Below, piece after piece: positions 26,266-36,800 of a DNA stretch of 64,000 nucleotides (within the stretch, counting starts at the first letter, position 1; each line of letters opens with the position of its first letter). The DNA is taken from assembly GCA_964571235.1 (NCBI GenBank), contig CAZNAI010000006.1:50516-114515 (forward strand), written 5' to 3'. A program made the translations under genes and the position numbers. Under the pieces are notes generated by a model, which made no database searches, was not told the origin of the DNA, and saw only the letters and a list, made by a program, of their open reading frames with translations. Origin of the DNA: JACRAV01 sp964571235. Lineage in GTDB: Bacteria; Zixibacteria; MSB-5A5; GN15; FEB-12.

Positions 26266-28512
26266 CTAATCAGCCAAACCGATTTTCTTCAGAAAAACCG
26301 GCCAGCGACGGTCGGAATGGAGATTTCGAAGGAACGGCTGAACTTTGGCCAGCGGAACGCCGGCGTCGTGAACTTCGTATGCCCGTTCGAGCCATTCGAA
26401 TGCCGCGTCGGCATCTTTTTGCCAAGCGTAGACCATAGCGATCTGGAATCCCCACTGATCGCCTTCTGCTTTCAACAGTTCCAGATCCTCCGCGCTCTTT
26501 TCCAATTCTCCGAGGGAATGACGGGCCAACGCCAGACAACAATACCGGTATCCTGCGGCTTTCTCTTTCTCTGCCGCCTCAAGAGCGGACTGATAATCAC
26601 CCTTCAATATGAACGCGGCGGCTCTTCCCATCTGGAGAGTGGTCATGTTCGGGCTCATCGCCACCACCCGGTTGGCGATCTCAAGTGATTCATCAATCTG
26701 GCCGGCGAAAACTAATATTCGCGACAGTTCACGCCAGGCGGTCGGATTGAGCGGATCAAGTTCTACTGATTTCCGCGACAGTTTGATGGCGTTGTCGAAA
26801 TTCCCGAATAGCAGTTCCCACAGAGCCATGCCCGCGACAATGTCACACTTGTTCGGTTCAAGATCGTAAGCCCGCACAGCGTGCGGGTAACCATCCCGCA
26901 CTTTTAATTCAAGCGCCGAGTACACCCAGGCCATTGCGATGTGCGCCTCGGCCAATTGATCATCCAGCGCCAGCGACTTCAGCGCGGCCTGCTTGGCCAG
27001 AGGATACTCGATTTGGTGGTCGCTGTGCCCATACGAATCGCGGATGGCATATGTCAAAGACAATCCGGCCCAGGCTTTGGCATTTTCGGCGTCAATCTCG
27101 ATCGCTTTCTTGTATAGCTCCACTGCCGACTCAAGACTTTCAGCGTTCATCAGAAGCTGACTCTGATGCGCCCGCAGAGTGAGCGCATAACTTTCCGGAT
27201 TGACCGGTTTGCGTTCGGTCGAGATACCAACTAGCGTGACGTGCATCGCCTTGGAGACCGACTGCGCAATTTCGTCCTGCACCGCAAAAATATCATCGAG
27301 CACACGGTCGAATGTCTCCGACCAGAGATGGAATCCATCGGTCACGCTGACCAACTGGGTTGTAATGCGGACGCGGCTCCCGGCCTTTCGCACACTTCCT
27401 TCAAGAATAGTTCCGACTCCCAACTTTTGTCCGATTGAGCGAAGGTCTTCCTGTTTTCCCTTGAATGCAAAGCACGATGTCCGTCCGGTCACTTTCAGTT
27501 CCGGATTCTTGGCCAGGACATTTAGGAGTTCTTCGGTCAATCCATCGGAAAAGTACTCATTCTCGGGGTCGGCGCTCATGTTGCTGAAGGGTAGCACGGC
27601 GATCGACGGCTTTGAGGTCGCTACCCGCCCCGAGGCAGTATGATCGCCTGATTCAAGCAAACGGGAGAGTGTGCGCAAATCGACACCCAGATCATCAGCC
27701 GATTGGTACCGCTCGGAGGGATTTTTGGCCAGCGCCTTTGACACGATCCGCTGGAATTCCGGCGAGAGATCGGATTTGTATCTCGTGAGTGGCTCGGCTT
27801 GTTCACTGACGATGGCATGAAGGGTGGCGGCATCATTGTTGCGTTTAAAGGGATTTTGTCCGGCGAGCAATTCGTACATGACTACGCCGAGCGAAAATAA
27901 GTCCGAGCGTCTGTCCATCTCGCGCCCTTGCGCCTGTTCGGGAGACATGTAGGCAACTGTGCCGAGAGTCGAGCCGGCTTTGGTGAGTCCGTCGCCGCCG
28001 CCAAATGTGGCAAGACCGAAATCCAGGATCTTCGGACGCAGATCTTTGTCGACAATGATATTCGCCGATTTGATATCGCGGTGGGTCACTCCGGCCGAAT
28101 GGGCCCTGGCGAGTCCGTCGCACAATTGCGCTATCAGAGAAATGACTTTCGACACCGGCAGGGCGAACTCTTGCGCGTAGTGTGAAAGTGTCTTGCCGTC
28201 GACATATTGCATCGCGAAAAACGGACGGCCATTAAACTCACTCACTTCGTGGATAGTAACAATATTTGGATGATCGAGTTTGGCCGCCGCCTGAGCCTCG
28301 CGGGTGAAACGGGCACGAATCGCTGAATCCTCGGCCTGATGCGCCGGAAGAAATTTGAGGGCGACCCGACGGCCAAGCTTGGTGTCGTCGGCCAGAAACA
28401 CTTCGCCCATTCCGCCGGCGCCTATCTTTTCGACAATCCGGTATTGAAGGACTGTCGATCCGGTGGTCAAGATGGTGTGCGACCGGGTTTGATCGTCGCC
28501 GGGCTGGTTCAT
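26266..28512 (-). CDS. Ser/Thr protein kinase with TolB-like domain and TPR repeats
   Basis: 748 residues, three parts. Kinase at about 20-290: IGAGGMGEVFLADD, VALKFLP, THRDIKSANIIVD, LDFGLATFGG, MSPEQAQG. A TolB-N-like segment at about 300-420: KPSIAVLPFSNMSADPENEY, FSDGLTEELLNVLAKN, ILEGSVRKAGSRVRITTQLV, as found in adenylate-cyclase-like and CadC-like regulators. TPR repeats fill the C-terminal 300 residues (ALKSLALDDQLAEAHIAMAW, PLNPTAWRELSRILVFAGQI). No membrane segment is seen, so it is cytoplasmic. GGAG precedes the ATG at 28512; the frame extends 18 codons further. No operon partner identifies its pathway. Confidence 0.93.
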   Translation of the reverse strand: MNQPGDDQTRSHTILTTGSTVLQYRIVEKIGAGGMGEVFLADDTKLGRRVALKFLPAHQAEDSAIRARFTREAQAAAKLDHPNIVTIHEVSEFNGRPFFAMQYVDGKTLSHYAQEFALPVSKVISLIAQLCDGLARAHSAGVTHRDIKSANIIVDKDLRPKILDFGLATFGGGDGLTKAGSTLGTVAYMSPEQAQGREMDRRSDLFSLGVVMYELLAGQNPFKRNNDAATLHAIVSEQAEPLTRYKSDLSPEFQRIVSKALAKNPSERYQSADDLGVDLRTLSRLLESGDHTASGRVATSKPSIAVLPFSNMSADPENEYFSDGLTEELLNVLAKNPELKVTGRTSCFAFKGKQEDLRSIGQKLGVGTILEGSVRKAGSRVRITTQLVSVTDGFHLWSETFDRVLDDIFAVQDEIAQSVSKAMHVTLVGISTERKPVNPESYALTLRAHQSQLLMNAESLESAVELYKKAIEIDAENAKAWAGLSLTYAIRDSYGHSDHQIEYPLAKQAALKSLALDDQLAEAHIAMAWVYSALELKVRDGYPHAVRAYDLEPNKCDIVAGMALWELLFGNFDNAIKLSRKSVELDPLNPTAWRELSRILVFAGQIDESLEIANRVVAMSPNMTTLQMGRAAAFILKGDYQSALEAAEKEKAAGYRYCCLALARHSLGELEKSAEDLELLKAEGDQWGFQIAMVYAWQKDADAAFEWLERAYEVHDAGVPLAKVQPFLRNLHSDRRWPVFLKKIGLAD

Positions 28513-28653
28513 TGCGGCTCCGACTGGAAAATCGAAAGTGAAAAAGCGGCTATCATTGTGGGCCAAAGATAGCCGGATTCCATCTACTATTCAATCAGTT
28601 TCTTGCTCGAACACACTAAGGTTGCCGAAATCACCGCGTGTTCGTGAACGATC

Positions 28654-29754
28654 TCACAATCCCAACACCGCCACACCTCTTCCTTGTAGTGACGGAATCT
28701 GAACGGTGAGCGCTGTTGTCGAAAGGGGATTTTCGCCTACCCAAATTGTGTCGCCTGTTCCAAGTCCGGTATTCGCCACCAGCGGCCCGAGGTCGGTGAT
28801 GTGATTTTGCGATAAGTCGATTCTTTGTAACTTCACAAGTCCGGCAAGGGCGGAAATATCAACCACCTCGTTTGTCCTGAGCTGAATCATCTCCAAATTC
28901 ACGAGCGTCGCGAGTGGCCCGATAGCGGCGATATCGTTGTCGGTGAGTCCCAGCCCGGTCAGCGAAGTCAGCGAAGATAGGGGCGAGAGATCGCTCACAT
29001 GGTTTGCCACAAGACTAAGAGCGTTCAGCTTTAAAAGCGTCGCGAGTGGCTCCAGATCGGCAATTTCATTCCCGTTCAAACCCAGGTTTGTGAGATTCGT
29101 AAGACCTGACAGCGGCGAGAGATTGGTCAGCGAGTTTCCTGTCAGTCCGAGCGCCCAGAGTGTCTTCCAATGTTCCATTCCGCTCAGATCGCTAATCCCG
29201 GCGTCGTTTGCCGAAAATACGGAATGCTGTCGCAGATCGGAGACCATGATATCACCGGTCGGCTTGCCAATATCGTAGCGCACCGCCGAATCCAGGTGGG
29301 TGTCCGGAAAGGTGATCACCATATCGGAAAAACAGGTGCCCACAGCGCCATTTGACCCGGAGCAATTGTTCACCTCGTCACAGATCACCAGACTGAAGTA
29401 ATAGGTAGTGTCTTTTTTCAGATCGTATACCCACAGACTCTCTTTCGACCCGGCAACTTTCGGATGCGGCTCGCCAGTAAGTTGAATAGCGCTGTCCCAG
29501 TTGGCCGGCGCAAGCCAGGTGTGCCAGTACCGGATATCGTAGGTTGAGGCGGTTCCCTGATTGGAGTCATCGCCGGTCGCGATCCAGGTGAGAAGGACAG
29601 AACTGTCGGTCACACTATCGACCAGGAAATCGTCGATGAAGTACGGCGTGTTGCCGTCATCGACATCGTCCCCCCCGGCGCTGTTTTTGGAGCATGACCA
29701 GACTGCCAACAGTAATACTACCGCCCTCGATAAAATCAGCGGCCAGCGTTTCAT
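28654..29754 (-). CDS. Leucine-rich-repeat lipoprotein with an FN3-like domain
   Basis: 366-residue surface lipoprotein. Signal (ILSRAVVLLLAVWSC) with Cys about residue 20, then an FN3-like domain (DFLVDSVTDSSVLLTWIATG ... DTTYYFSLVICDEVNNC). The C-terminal half holds six to seven 22-residue internalin-type LRRs (LGLTGNSLTNLSPLSGLTNL, LSLVANHVSDLSPLSSLTSL, IDLSQNHITDLGPLV). Such repeats form a curved protein-binding surface. The ATG at 29754 has CGGGAGGA upstream; the frame extends 31 codons further with no signal-like sequence. It diverges from the sigma-CHAT operon. Ligand unknown. Confidence 0.88.
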   Translation of the reverse strand: MKRWPLILSRAVVLLLAVWSCSKNSAGGDDVDDGNTPYFIDDFLVDSVTDSSVLLTWIATGDDSNQGTASTYDIRYWHTWLAPANWDSAIQLTGEPHPKVAGSKESLWVYDLKKDTTYYFSLVICDEVNNCSGSNGAVGTCFSDMVITFPDTHLDSAVRYDIGKPTGDIMVSDLRQHSVFSANDAGISDLSGMEHWKTLWALGLTGNSLTNLSPLSGLTNLTNLGLNGNEIADLEPLATLLKLNALSLVANHVSDLSPLSSLTSLTGLGLTDNDIAAIGPLATLVNLEMIQLRTNEVVDISALAGLVKLQRIDLSQNHITDLGPLVANTGLGTGDTIWVGENPLSTTALTVQIPSLQGRGVAVLGL

Positions 29755-30079
29755 AGCACTATCCTCCCGCGAAATTTCTGATTGATCGATTTCGATTGAA
29801 CTTCTTCGAATATAGTAGATTTCGGAAATCATGGATAGTATTGTCATCGTATCGGGATAAATTGGATTCTCTTTCTCTTTTTATCCGGTTGGGAATCAGC
29901 GTCATCTCCGGACAATTCGTGCCGGTACCCTAAGCGACTTGCTTTTTGGCTAAACCTTCCCAAATTTGACCTCGTATCATAATTACCTGTACTGAACCGG
30001 CGCGACAGGCGTCTTTGTCAGGTGGGAATGGTACTACGCTCGCAACCCGCCACACGACCCTCACAGGAGAGATAGCGGC
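29755..30079. other. Divergent intergenic region before the sigma-CHAT operon
   Basis: 325 bp without a gene. A possible plus-strand promoter is TTGACC (29966-29971), an 18-nt spacer and TACTGA (29990-29995), which is weak. AGGAG at 30065-30069 is the ribosome site assigned to the sigma gene. No repeat or palindrome stood out. Confidence 0.4.
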
Positions 30080-30646
30080 CTGATCAAGTCCAAATCGGCG
30101 GATATCAATGCGATCTGGCCCGAGGTCGTCGCCGGCGACCTTTCGGCCTGGAGACGACTGGTATTGCTGTATTCTGCGCTGGTGCTGACCGTTGTGCGGC
30201 GGGCGGGGCTGGGCCACGACGACGCCGAAGACTGCGCCCAGCAGACCTGGGTCGCTCTTTTCCGCAAGCGACACTCGATCAAGAATCCAAAGGCAGTACC
30301 GGCCTGGCTTATTCAAACAGCCCACCGAAAAGCGCTGACTTTCCACCGCAATCAGGCCCGCCGAGCCGATCTTCGCGCCAATTATCCAGATCCCCCACCA
30401 AGCCGTCTGCCTGATGAGGATGTATCTGCCCTGCAAGAAATTGCGCTCGTGAATGCCGCCTTTAGTCGGCTCGATCTTCGATGTCAGAAGCTCTTATGGA
30501 AACTGTTCGGCTCGGAAACTGAAGAATCATACGGCGAAATCGCCCGCAAAATGAAGGTCAAAGTGAATTCGATTGGTCCGATTCGGTCGCGTTGCCTTTT
30601 GAAACTGAAGAAAAACCTTAAAGTTCTTGGCTACGAGGCGGACTGA
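30080..30646 (+). CDS. ECF-type sigma factor (non-canonical CTG start proposed)
   Basis: 188-residue ECF sigma with region 2 (GDLSAWRRLVLLYSALVL, DDAEDCAQQTWVALFR) and region 4 (LDLRCQKLLWKLFG, SYGEIARKMKVKVNSIGPI, RSRCLLKLKKNL). The first standard start in frame is a TTG at 30164, inside region 2; the preceding 28 codons continue the expected first helix. No ATG, GTG or TTG lies between the in-frame stop at 29993 and 30164. A CTG at 30080 sits 10 nt after AGGAG, so it is proposed as start. It heads a four-gene operon with the small protein, the CHAT protease and the subtilase. No anti-sigma factor is recognisable. Confidence 0.8.
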   Translation: MIKSKSADINAIWPEVVAGDLSAWRRLVLLYSALVLTVVRRAGLGHDDAEDCAQQTWVALFRKRHSIKNPKAVPAWLIQTAHRKALTFHRNQARRADLRANYPDPPPSRLPDEDVSALQEIALVNAAFSRLDLRCQKLLWKLFGSETEESYGEIARKMKVKVNSIGPIRSRCLLKLKKNLKVLGYEAD

Positions 30647-30691
30647 TCATCATATCGGGGAGTCTTTACTGCAATAATGAAGAGGAGAGAA

Positions 30692-31135
30692 ATGAAACCC
30701 AAAGCTACCTCACAGCGCCCCATTTTGGCCGAGGCTTCGCAGGAGCATCTCCAGCGCCTTGCGGCCATCCCGCTCCTTTTCGGTTCGGAAGAGGCAGGCC
30801 ACTCCGTGCACGCAAAACTGGTCAGCGATTCCTGGAATGGCGGCAGGATTGTCGGACGGCGCGATCTGGTCGACGGACACACTCGGCGAACCGCCTTTCT
30901 CGCTGGCAAGTTCCGATTTGAGCTGGTGGCCGAACGGCGCGCCAATCAATGGGAATTTGTCGGCCGCGTTTATTGCCGTGGCCGCGCACAATACAATCTG
31001 ATACTTACGGTCGGCGCCAAACGCCTCGCCCCCGATGCCGGCGGATTCTTTCACTGGACTTCGGTTGGAAGAGTCGCGCCGATGATGCTCGTGAGCGAAA
31101 ACAAACACTACGCGCTTGAGAGTATGGCATGGTGA
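30692..31135 (+). CDS. Small beta-rich protein of the CHAT operon, unknown function
   Basis: 147 residues, no signal peptide or membrane segment. After a helical start (AEASQEHLQRLAAIPLLFGS) the chain is mostly predicted strand: AFLAGKFRFELVAERR, WEFVGRVYCRGRAQYNLILT and GGFFHWTSVGRVAPMMLVSE. No known family recognised. The ATG at 30692 has AGGAGAGA at good distance; an ATG at 30677 is also possible. The stop overlaps the CHAT start (ATGGTGA), so the two are coupled and their products may bind one another. It could be an adaptor or inhibitor of the protease, by position only. Confidence 0.75.
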   Translation: MKPKATSQRPILAEASQEHLQRLAAIPLLFGSEEAGHSVHAKLVSDSWNGGRIVGRRDLVDGHTRRTAFLAGKFRFELVAERRANQWEFVGRVYCRGRAQYNLILTVGAKRLAPDAGGFFHWTSVGRVAPMMLVSENKHYALESMAW

Positions 31136-33852
31136 AAACCGACACTGACAGCGCCCTCGCTCGTGCTTTTTTGAGCGGCCAGTCGGTCGATGAATCGAAG
31201 ATCGCCGAGTATGTTTCTGCGGTTGACCGCCAAATTCGTGCGGCCACGCAGAGTTCAATTACCGAGGCTGTCGCGCTTGCTGATACATTTCTTGTTCGCT
31301 CGATAGCGCTTTCACCCCAGTTGCGATTGGTTGCTTTCCGCTCAGCCGGTTGGGCCTATCTGGTGGCCGGCAAATATCAAAAATCCAAAACTGCCTATTT
31401 ATCGGCCCGGCGATTGTCCGGCGGCGATCTGCTTACTCGCGGGCGAATCGACCGTACTTTGATTGATGTCTACATGTACTTGGGGAACTCGGCCGAGGCG
31501 ACGCGCCGTGCCCGAATGGCGATGGCGGCCTTTAGGCGCATCGATTCCCCGGATGATCTCGCTCGGGCACACGTGAACTACGCCAATCTCCTCCACCGGC
31601 AGGATCGGCATCGCCAGGCTTATAAACTGTACCATCAGGCGGGCGAACATTTTGCCGCGAAGGGAGACGATCTCTCGGCGGCGCTTGCCTGGTACAACGA
31701 GGCCAACACGCTGGTGCAGTTGTTTGACTTCAATCAGGCCGAACTTCTCTACGCCAAGGCCAAACAGATTTTTGAAACTCGCGAGTACCACCTTCATGCG
31801 ACCGGATGCCTCTACGGCGAGGCCTGGCTCAATATGCTTGCCGGGAATTTTCATGTTGCCCTGCGCGATTTGTCGGCCTGCGAAAAATTTTATACCGCCG
31901 GTGGAATGCAACGCGAACTGGTCCTTTGCCAACTGGATCGGGCTGAGTCGTATCTTGGTCTGAATCTTTGCCTTGATGCCCGTCGCGAAGCTGAAGCCGC
32001 GCTGGTAACAGCGAAAAAGCTGAAGATCACTTATGAGCAGGGAAAAGCCTACTTCTTTGCCGGACGAGCGGCGGTTGGGTTGGGGAGATCGGGTGAGGCC
32101 CGTCGCCTGTTCCAACAGGCGTCGACGATTTTTCACCGGGAGAACAATGCCGGATTCTATCGAGCTGTGATATTTGATCGTGCGCAATTGCCGACCGTCA
32201 TATCAGCCCGTCGAAAACAAAAACTCACTGCTTCTAAGTCTGAAAGCGCTCAACTTCCGCTGTGGTCGGCAATTCGCGACATACAACTTGCGGCAACCTG
32301 CCCCGATGATGACCGTGCGCTGGTCCGCCTCTCGCACAACCCCGCGGTGAAACTGGTTCCGCATCTGGCCGCTCAGAGGCACACGATTCTGGGTGATCGG
32401 GCCGCCAAAGCCAGGCGCATCACGAGCGCAGTGCGACAGTGGTCGACAGCGGCTGAGATCTTAGATAGTGTCAGAGCCAAACTCCCACCGGTCGAATTGC
32501 GATCAGGTTTTTTTGGAAAATCGAATGTCGCTTTTCGTAAGCTCATACAAACTGAGTCTTCCCGCGATCCGATGACTGCCGCCGTTTGGGCCGAACGATT
32601 CAAAACCGTCGGGCTGTGGTCGCCGGTCGACGACACTGTTCTCGGATTTCCGGCGCGTACGAAAATCCATGAGAATCTCGCAGTACTGGCCGGACAGGTG
32701 GCGGCGGTTGTGAATCGAAGCGCTGGGACAACTGGCCGGCGATCTGTAGCCGCAACGGCCAGCTCGCGCCCGATAGAGCTTTTGCGACAGCAGTTGCGAA
32801 TCGATCAGGCCGCTTTGCACGCTGTGGCCCAAGGTCAGGCCGATCCCAATGACAAACTGCGCACCATTATAGCAGGAGCTTCGCGCGAGAATACAATTGT
32901 TCAGTTTCATGTTGGCGACGATGATCTCTACGCGTTTGCTCATAACAGCGACGGCTGTCGGGTGTTTGTCTACGACGGCGGGCTCGCTCACCTTGAGCAG
33001 TTTCTCTCCCGCTGGCGCTTCTTAGTCGAATGCGCCCATGCCAATCGGGGGAAATACCGCGCCGACGATCTCAACGAAGAAAGCCGCACGCTGGCAGGGC
33101 TGGGAGAGTGGTTACTCGCGCCGCTTGAATTGGGCACCGGTGACCGGCGATTGGTGCTTGTCCCCGAGGGACGCCTGTTGGGTGTGCCGTGGCCTGCCCT
33201 TTTGACCAACCACGCGCCACTCTACCGCCGCCACGAAATAGTTGTCGCGCCGAGTATCAGGCACTTCGCGGCAAGTCAGTCCAGACAAATTGATTCAATC
33301 AGCGCTGAAATTTTCGTTGGTTCAACCACCGGCTTGCGCTCGGTGAGAACCGAAATAGATTCGATTACATCGCGCCTCAAATATCTGCAGGTCGGCGTTC
33401 ACAATCCGGCTTTGCGATCCGATTGGCCGGAAAATTCAACTGCCAAAGTCTGGCACTATTCTGGCCATGCCCACCTTCGGGCCGACAACCCATTCTATTC
33501 ATCGCTGGAACTGGCCGATCAACCGATTTTCGCCGAGGATTTTCGGATGCGCCGCAATGCGGTGGAACTGGTCACGCTGGCCGCTTGCCGTACCGGGCAA
33601 CAGACGTCACTACCCGGCGAGGAATCGAGCGGCCTAGTGAGGGGGCTTTTGGAAATGGGTGCGCGAAGTGTCGTTGCCGGGGGTTGGGCAGTTGCCGACA
33701 CCTCGACCGCTCTTTGGATGGACAATTTCTACCGGGCATTCATGGCGGGAACAAACGTAGCAATGGCACAGCGAGAGGCGATGGATCGCGTGCGGGAAGA
33801 GTACCCGTCGGCCTATCACTGGGCCGCGTTTAATTTATATGGAGCGTATTGA
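31129..33852 (+). CDS. TPR-CHAT caspase-like protease
   Basis: 907 residues, cytoplasmic by lack of a signal. TPR-type helices occupy about residues 20-340 (AGWAYLVAGKYQKSKTAYLS, ANLLHRQDRHRQAYKLYHQA, AYFFAGRAAVGLGRSGEARR). A middle region of unclear fold follows, then a C-terminal CHAT domain (about 690-907), a caspase-fold peptidase related to separase. The catalytic pair is present: H780 in HYSGHAHL and C820 in TLAACRTGQQ; RSVVAGGWAVADTSTALWM follows as usual. TPR-CHAT proteins include the Craspase of type III-E CRISPR and other death or defence effectors, but no cas gene is here. It overlaps the small upstream gene and is followed 44 nt later by a secreted subtilase, which may be its partner or target. 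Confidence 0.92.
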   Translation: MVKTDTDSALARAFLSGQSVDESKIAEYVSAVDRQIRAATQSSITEAVALADTFLVRSIALSPQLRLVAFRSAGWAYLVAGKYQKSKTAYLSARRLSGGDLLTRGRIDRTLIDVYMYLGNSAEATRRARMAMAAFRRIDSPDDLARAHVNYANLLHRQDRHRQAYKLYHQAGEHFAAKGDDLSAALAWYNEANTLVQLFDFNQAELLYAKAKQIFETREYHLHATGCLYGEAWLNMLAGNFHVALRDLSACEKFYTAGGMQRELVLCQLDRAESYLGLNLCLDARREAEAALVTAKKLKITYEQGKAYFFAGRAAVGLGRSGEARRLFQQASTIFHRENNAGFYRAVIFDRAQLPTVISARRKQKLTASKSESAQLPLWSAIRDIQLAATCPDDDRALVRLSHNPAVKLVPHLAAQRHTILGDRAAKARRITSAVRQWSTAAEILDSVRAKLPPVELRSGFFGKSNVAFRKLIQTESSRDPMTAAVWAERFKTVGLWSPVDDTVLGFPARTKIHENLAVLAGQVAAVVNRSAGTTGRRSVAATASSRPIELLRQQLRIDQAALHAVAQGQADPNDKLRTIIAGASRENTIVQFHVGDDDLYAFAHNSDGCRVFVYDGGLAHLEQFLSRWRFLVECAHANRGKYRADDLNEESRTLAGLGEWLLAPLELGTGDRRLVLVPEGRLLGVPWPALLTNHAPLYRRHEIVVAPSIRHFAASQSRQIDSISAEIFVGSTTGLRSVRTEIDSITSRLKYLQVGVHNPALRSDWPENSTAKVWHYSGHAHLRADNPFYSSLELADQPIFAEDFRMRRNAVELVTLAACRTGQQTSLPGEESSGLVRGLLEMGARSVVAGGWAVADTSTALWMDNFYRAFMAGTNVAMAQREAMDRVREEYPSAYHWAAFNLYGAY

Positions 33853-33896
33853 CGATGAAAACAAATCTACTACTTTACTATCAAGAGGTGATTCAA

Positions 33897-36800
33897 ATGA
33901 AGAACCAACGTCGAATGAGATTCGCGATTCTGGCGGCGGTTGTCGCGATTCTCGGAATGTCCTTGGCGCCGGTGGCGCTCCGCGCCGATGAACCGGACGG
34001 CAAAGAAAATAACCCCACAAAGCAAGAGCCGCTTGTTTCGGGGCTTGACTATGCTCCGCATCAATTAGTCGTGCGGTCGTCACATGCTTCCGGTGACATG
34101 AGCTATCTCGGGCTTGAATCGGTGCAATCGGTAAGGCGGGTGATGTCGGGCGCGCCGGTCTATCTGATCGAACTCGATCCGTCCGCCGATGTGCAGGCCG
34201 CGGCGGCGCAGGTTTCCGCGACACCGTCGGTGGTCTACGCTCATCCAAACTATCTGCTCAATGTGGCCTATTCTATTCAGGGGAGCTATCCGTTTCCCGA
34301 TCAGAATGTCACCGGTAGCATGGAAACACAGTATTCGGCCGGTATGATGGGCCTAAATTCAGCCCACACATTAGCTACCGGCAACGGCACTACGGTCGCA
34401 GTTATCGACTGCGGTGTTGATTTCGCCCACCCCAAGCTCGGCGGACAAGCGATTTCGGGTTGGGATTTTGTCGATGCCGATGCCAACGCCTTTGATGAGA
34501 TCGACGGAAAGATCAGCGGCCACGGTACCTTTGTCGCGGGGATCATTCATCTGGTAGCGCCGCAGGCGGCGATTCGGTCGTATCGAGTGATGAATCAAAA
34601 TGGATACGGCGACGGTTTCACTGTGGCGCAGGCGATTGAGCGGGCAGTCAATGACGGTTGCGATGTGATAAACTTGAGCCTTGCGCTTACCTCTCGGCAC
34701 CTGGCGGTCCGTGATGCGATCGACTATGCCGTTGCTCAAGGTGTAACCGTTGTCGCAGGGGCAGGGAACAATGGCACCGATGAGGCGATCTATCCGGCGG
34801 CTGAGCCCAATGCGCTATCGGTTGGTGCTGTCGATTCTCTCATGCAGGTGACTTCGTTTTCCAATATCGGAATCAGTGTGGATATTCTCGCTCCGGGCGC
34901 GAATATCTACTCTTCGTACCTCACTCCCGGGTTTGCCTGGTGGAGCGGCACCAGCTTTTCCTCTCCCTTTGCCGCCGGGCTATCCGCGCTACTTAAGCAA
35001 CAGGAACCGGGCGCCTCGACCCTGCGCATTCGCCAGCGAATCTTCGGCGGCGCCGTTCCGATCGACTCGATGAATCCGGCGATGAACGGCAAGCTGGGTA
35101 AAGGTGTGCTCAATCCGGTTGCCTCGCTGAACTACACGGCCGCGCCCGATTCGGCCACGTTTATTCCAGATACGCTATGGTTTACTCATCACATTGGGCA
35201 GTTGTACATCCTGCAACCGACTGTGAGCGGACTCCTGATGTCGACAAGAGACCCCGCTCCGTTTACGGCCACAGTTGTTGATTCAGGCGCGGGTACTTTT
35301 TGCTGGGTCGATGACACTGCCGGGAGCTCCGGTGACACGGTGCAAATCTATCTGTCCCCCGAGCGATTCCCCGAAGGCCAGTACTACAACACTCTTGCGT
35401 TCAATGTAACGGAAGTTCCCGACCCGGCCTACGCGGTAGTCTGTCTGACGGTCGAGGGACCGCAACCGCCACAAGGCGATGCCTGGTTGACGCCGGCAGA
35501 TGTCTATATGTCGGCTCAGCACGATTACATGAGTCCGGTGTCCGGTGGCTCGTATTTGTCATCGAAAAATGCCCCAGCACTATACATGGTATCACAAAGG
35601 CCCGGTATCCCGCATGTCGTGCAAATCATCGATACCACCGGCTTCACCAACGACAGCGTTCGTTTCTACTTCACTCCTTCGGAGTTCTTCAGCCCTGGAA
35701 CATATGAAGACACTCTTTTCTACAGCATAGCGGGAATTCTCGATCCGGTGGCGCTGGCGATACATATCACAATCACAGGCGATACCGTCGTCAACCAGAG
35801 CGCCACCTTCTCGCCAAGCAATCCGGATTATTACGCGGCGCCGGATCGTACATATACCAAGGCAGTCGTTATCAATTCAAGCCCGTCGGCTACGTATTCT
35901 GCCTATGTCCCGGACTCGGTGCCGTGGTTGCACCTGGTTCACGCAAGCGGCACGACCCCCGATTCGATCATCTTCCAACTCGTGACCACCGGACTTGCGC
36001 CCGGGCCATACATGACATATTTGTATGCGAACATCGCCGGATATCCAGCCAATCCGATTAAAGCGAGAATCAGAATGTATGTTGACACTCCCAGCGGCAT
36101 AGATTCCGCATGGCTGACGTATCCCACTGCCAACTTCACGGCCCCCGGGGGCGTACCGACCGTTACCCAGGGACAATTCACCGTCAATGCCAGCGGCGCT
36201 ACCAAGGGTTGTGCCGCATTTGTGAGTGATGTTCGGGACTTCATTCGAATGCAGGACTCATTGAAGTCCACTCCCGGCGTTTTTAACTTTGCCATTGAGC
36301 CGGCTACTACAGCTCCCGGCATCTATGTTGATACCGTCGAAGTGTTTATTGCCGACGTAGCCAACTCGCCATTGCGGTTTGTCGCTACGCTGAACATAGG
36401 GCCCTCAAGCGCGACTGCGTGGTTCCATGCGGCTGACGGCGATACCGTGTTCAGTCAGGCGAGCGGCACCGTTTCGATGCGTAACATCCTGGTTGGCTCG
36501 TCCAATTATCCCGCGGCCTATTCCGCTTCGCTTTCCGGCGCCGCACCGTTCATCACGTTGACCAGCTCGACTGGGAACACCCCCGGAACGATCACCTATC
36601 GTGTCGACACTCGCGGCGTTACACCCGGATTGTACAGCTCAACACTCAATGTTGCTGTCGTCGGTGTGCCCGATACCCTTTCAACAAGTCTGATCGTGAA
36701 TGTTACACCGGGTGGTCCTGTCGATTCCGGCTGGCTACTTCCTACTACCAAACAATTCACGGCGCCCGGTGGCGTGCCGACTATTACTCAGGATGCATTC

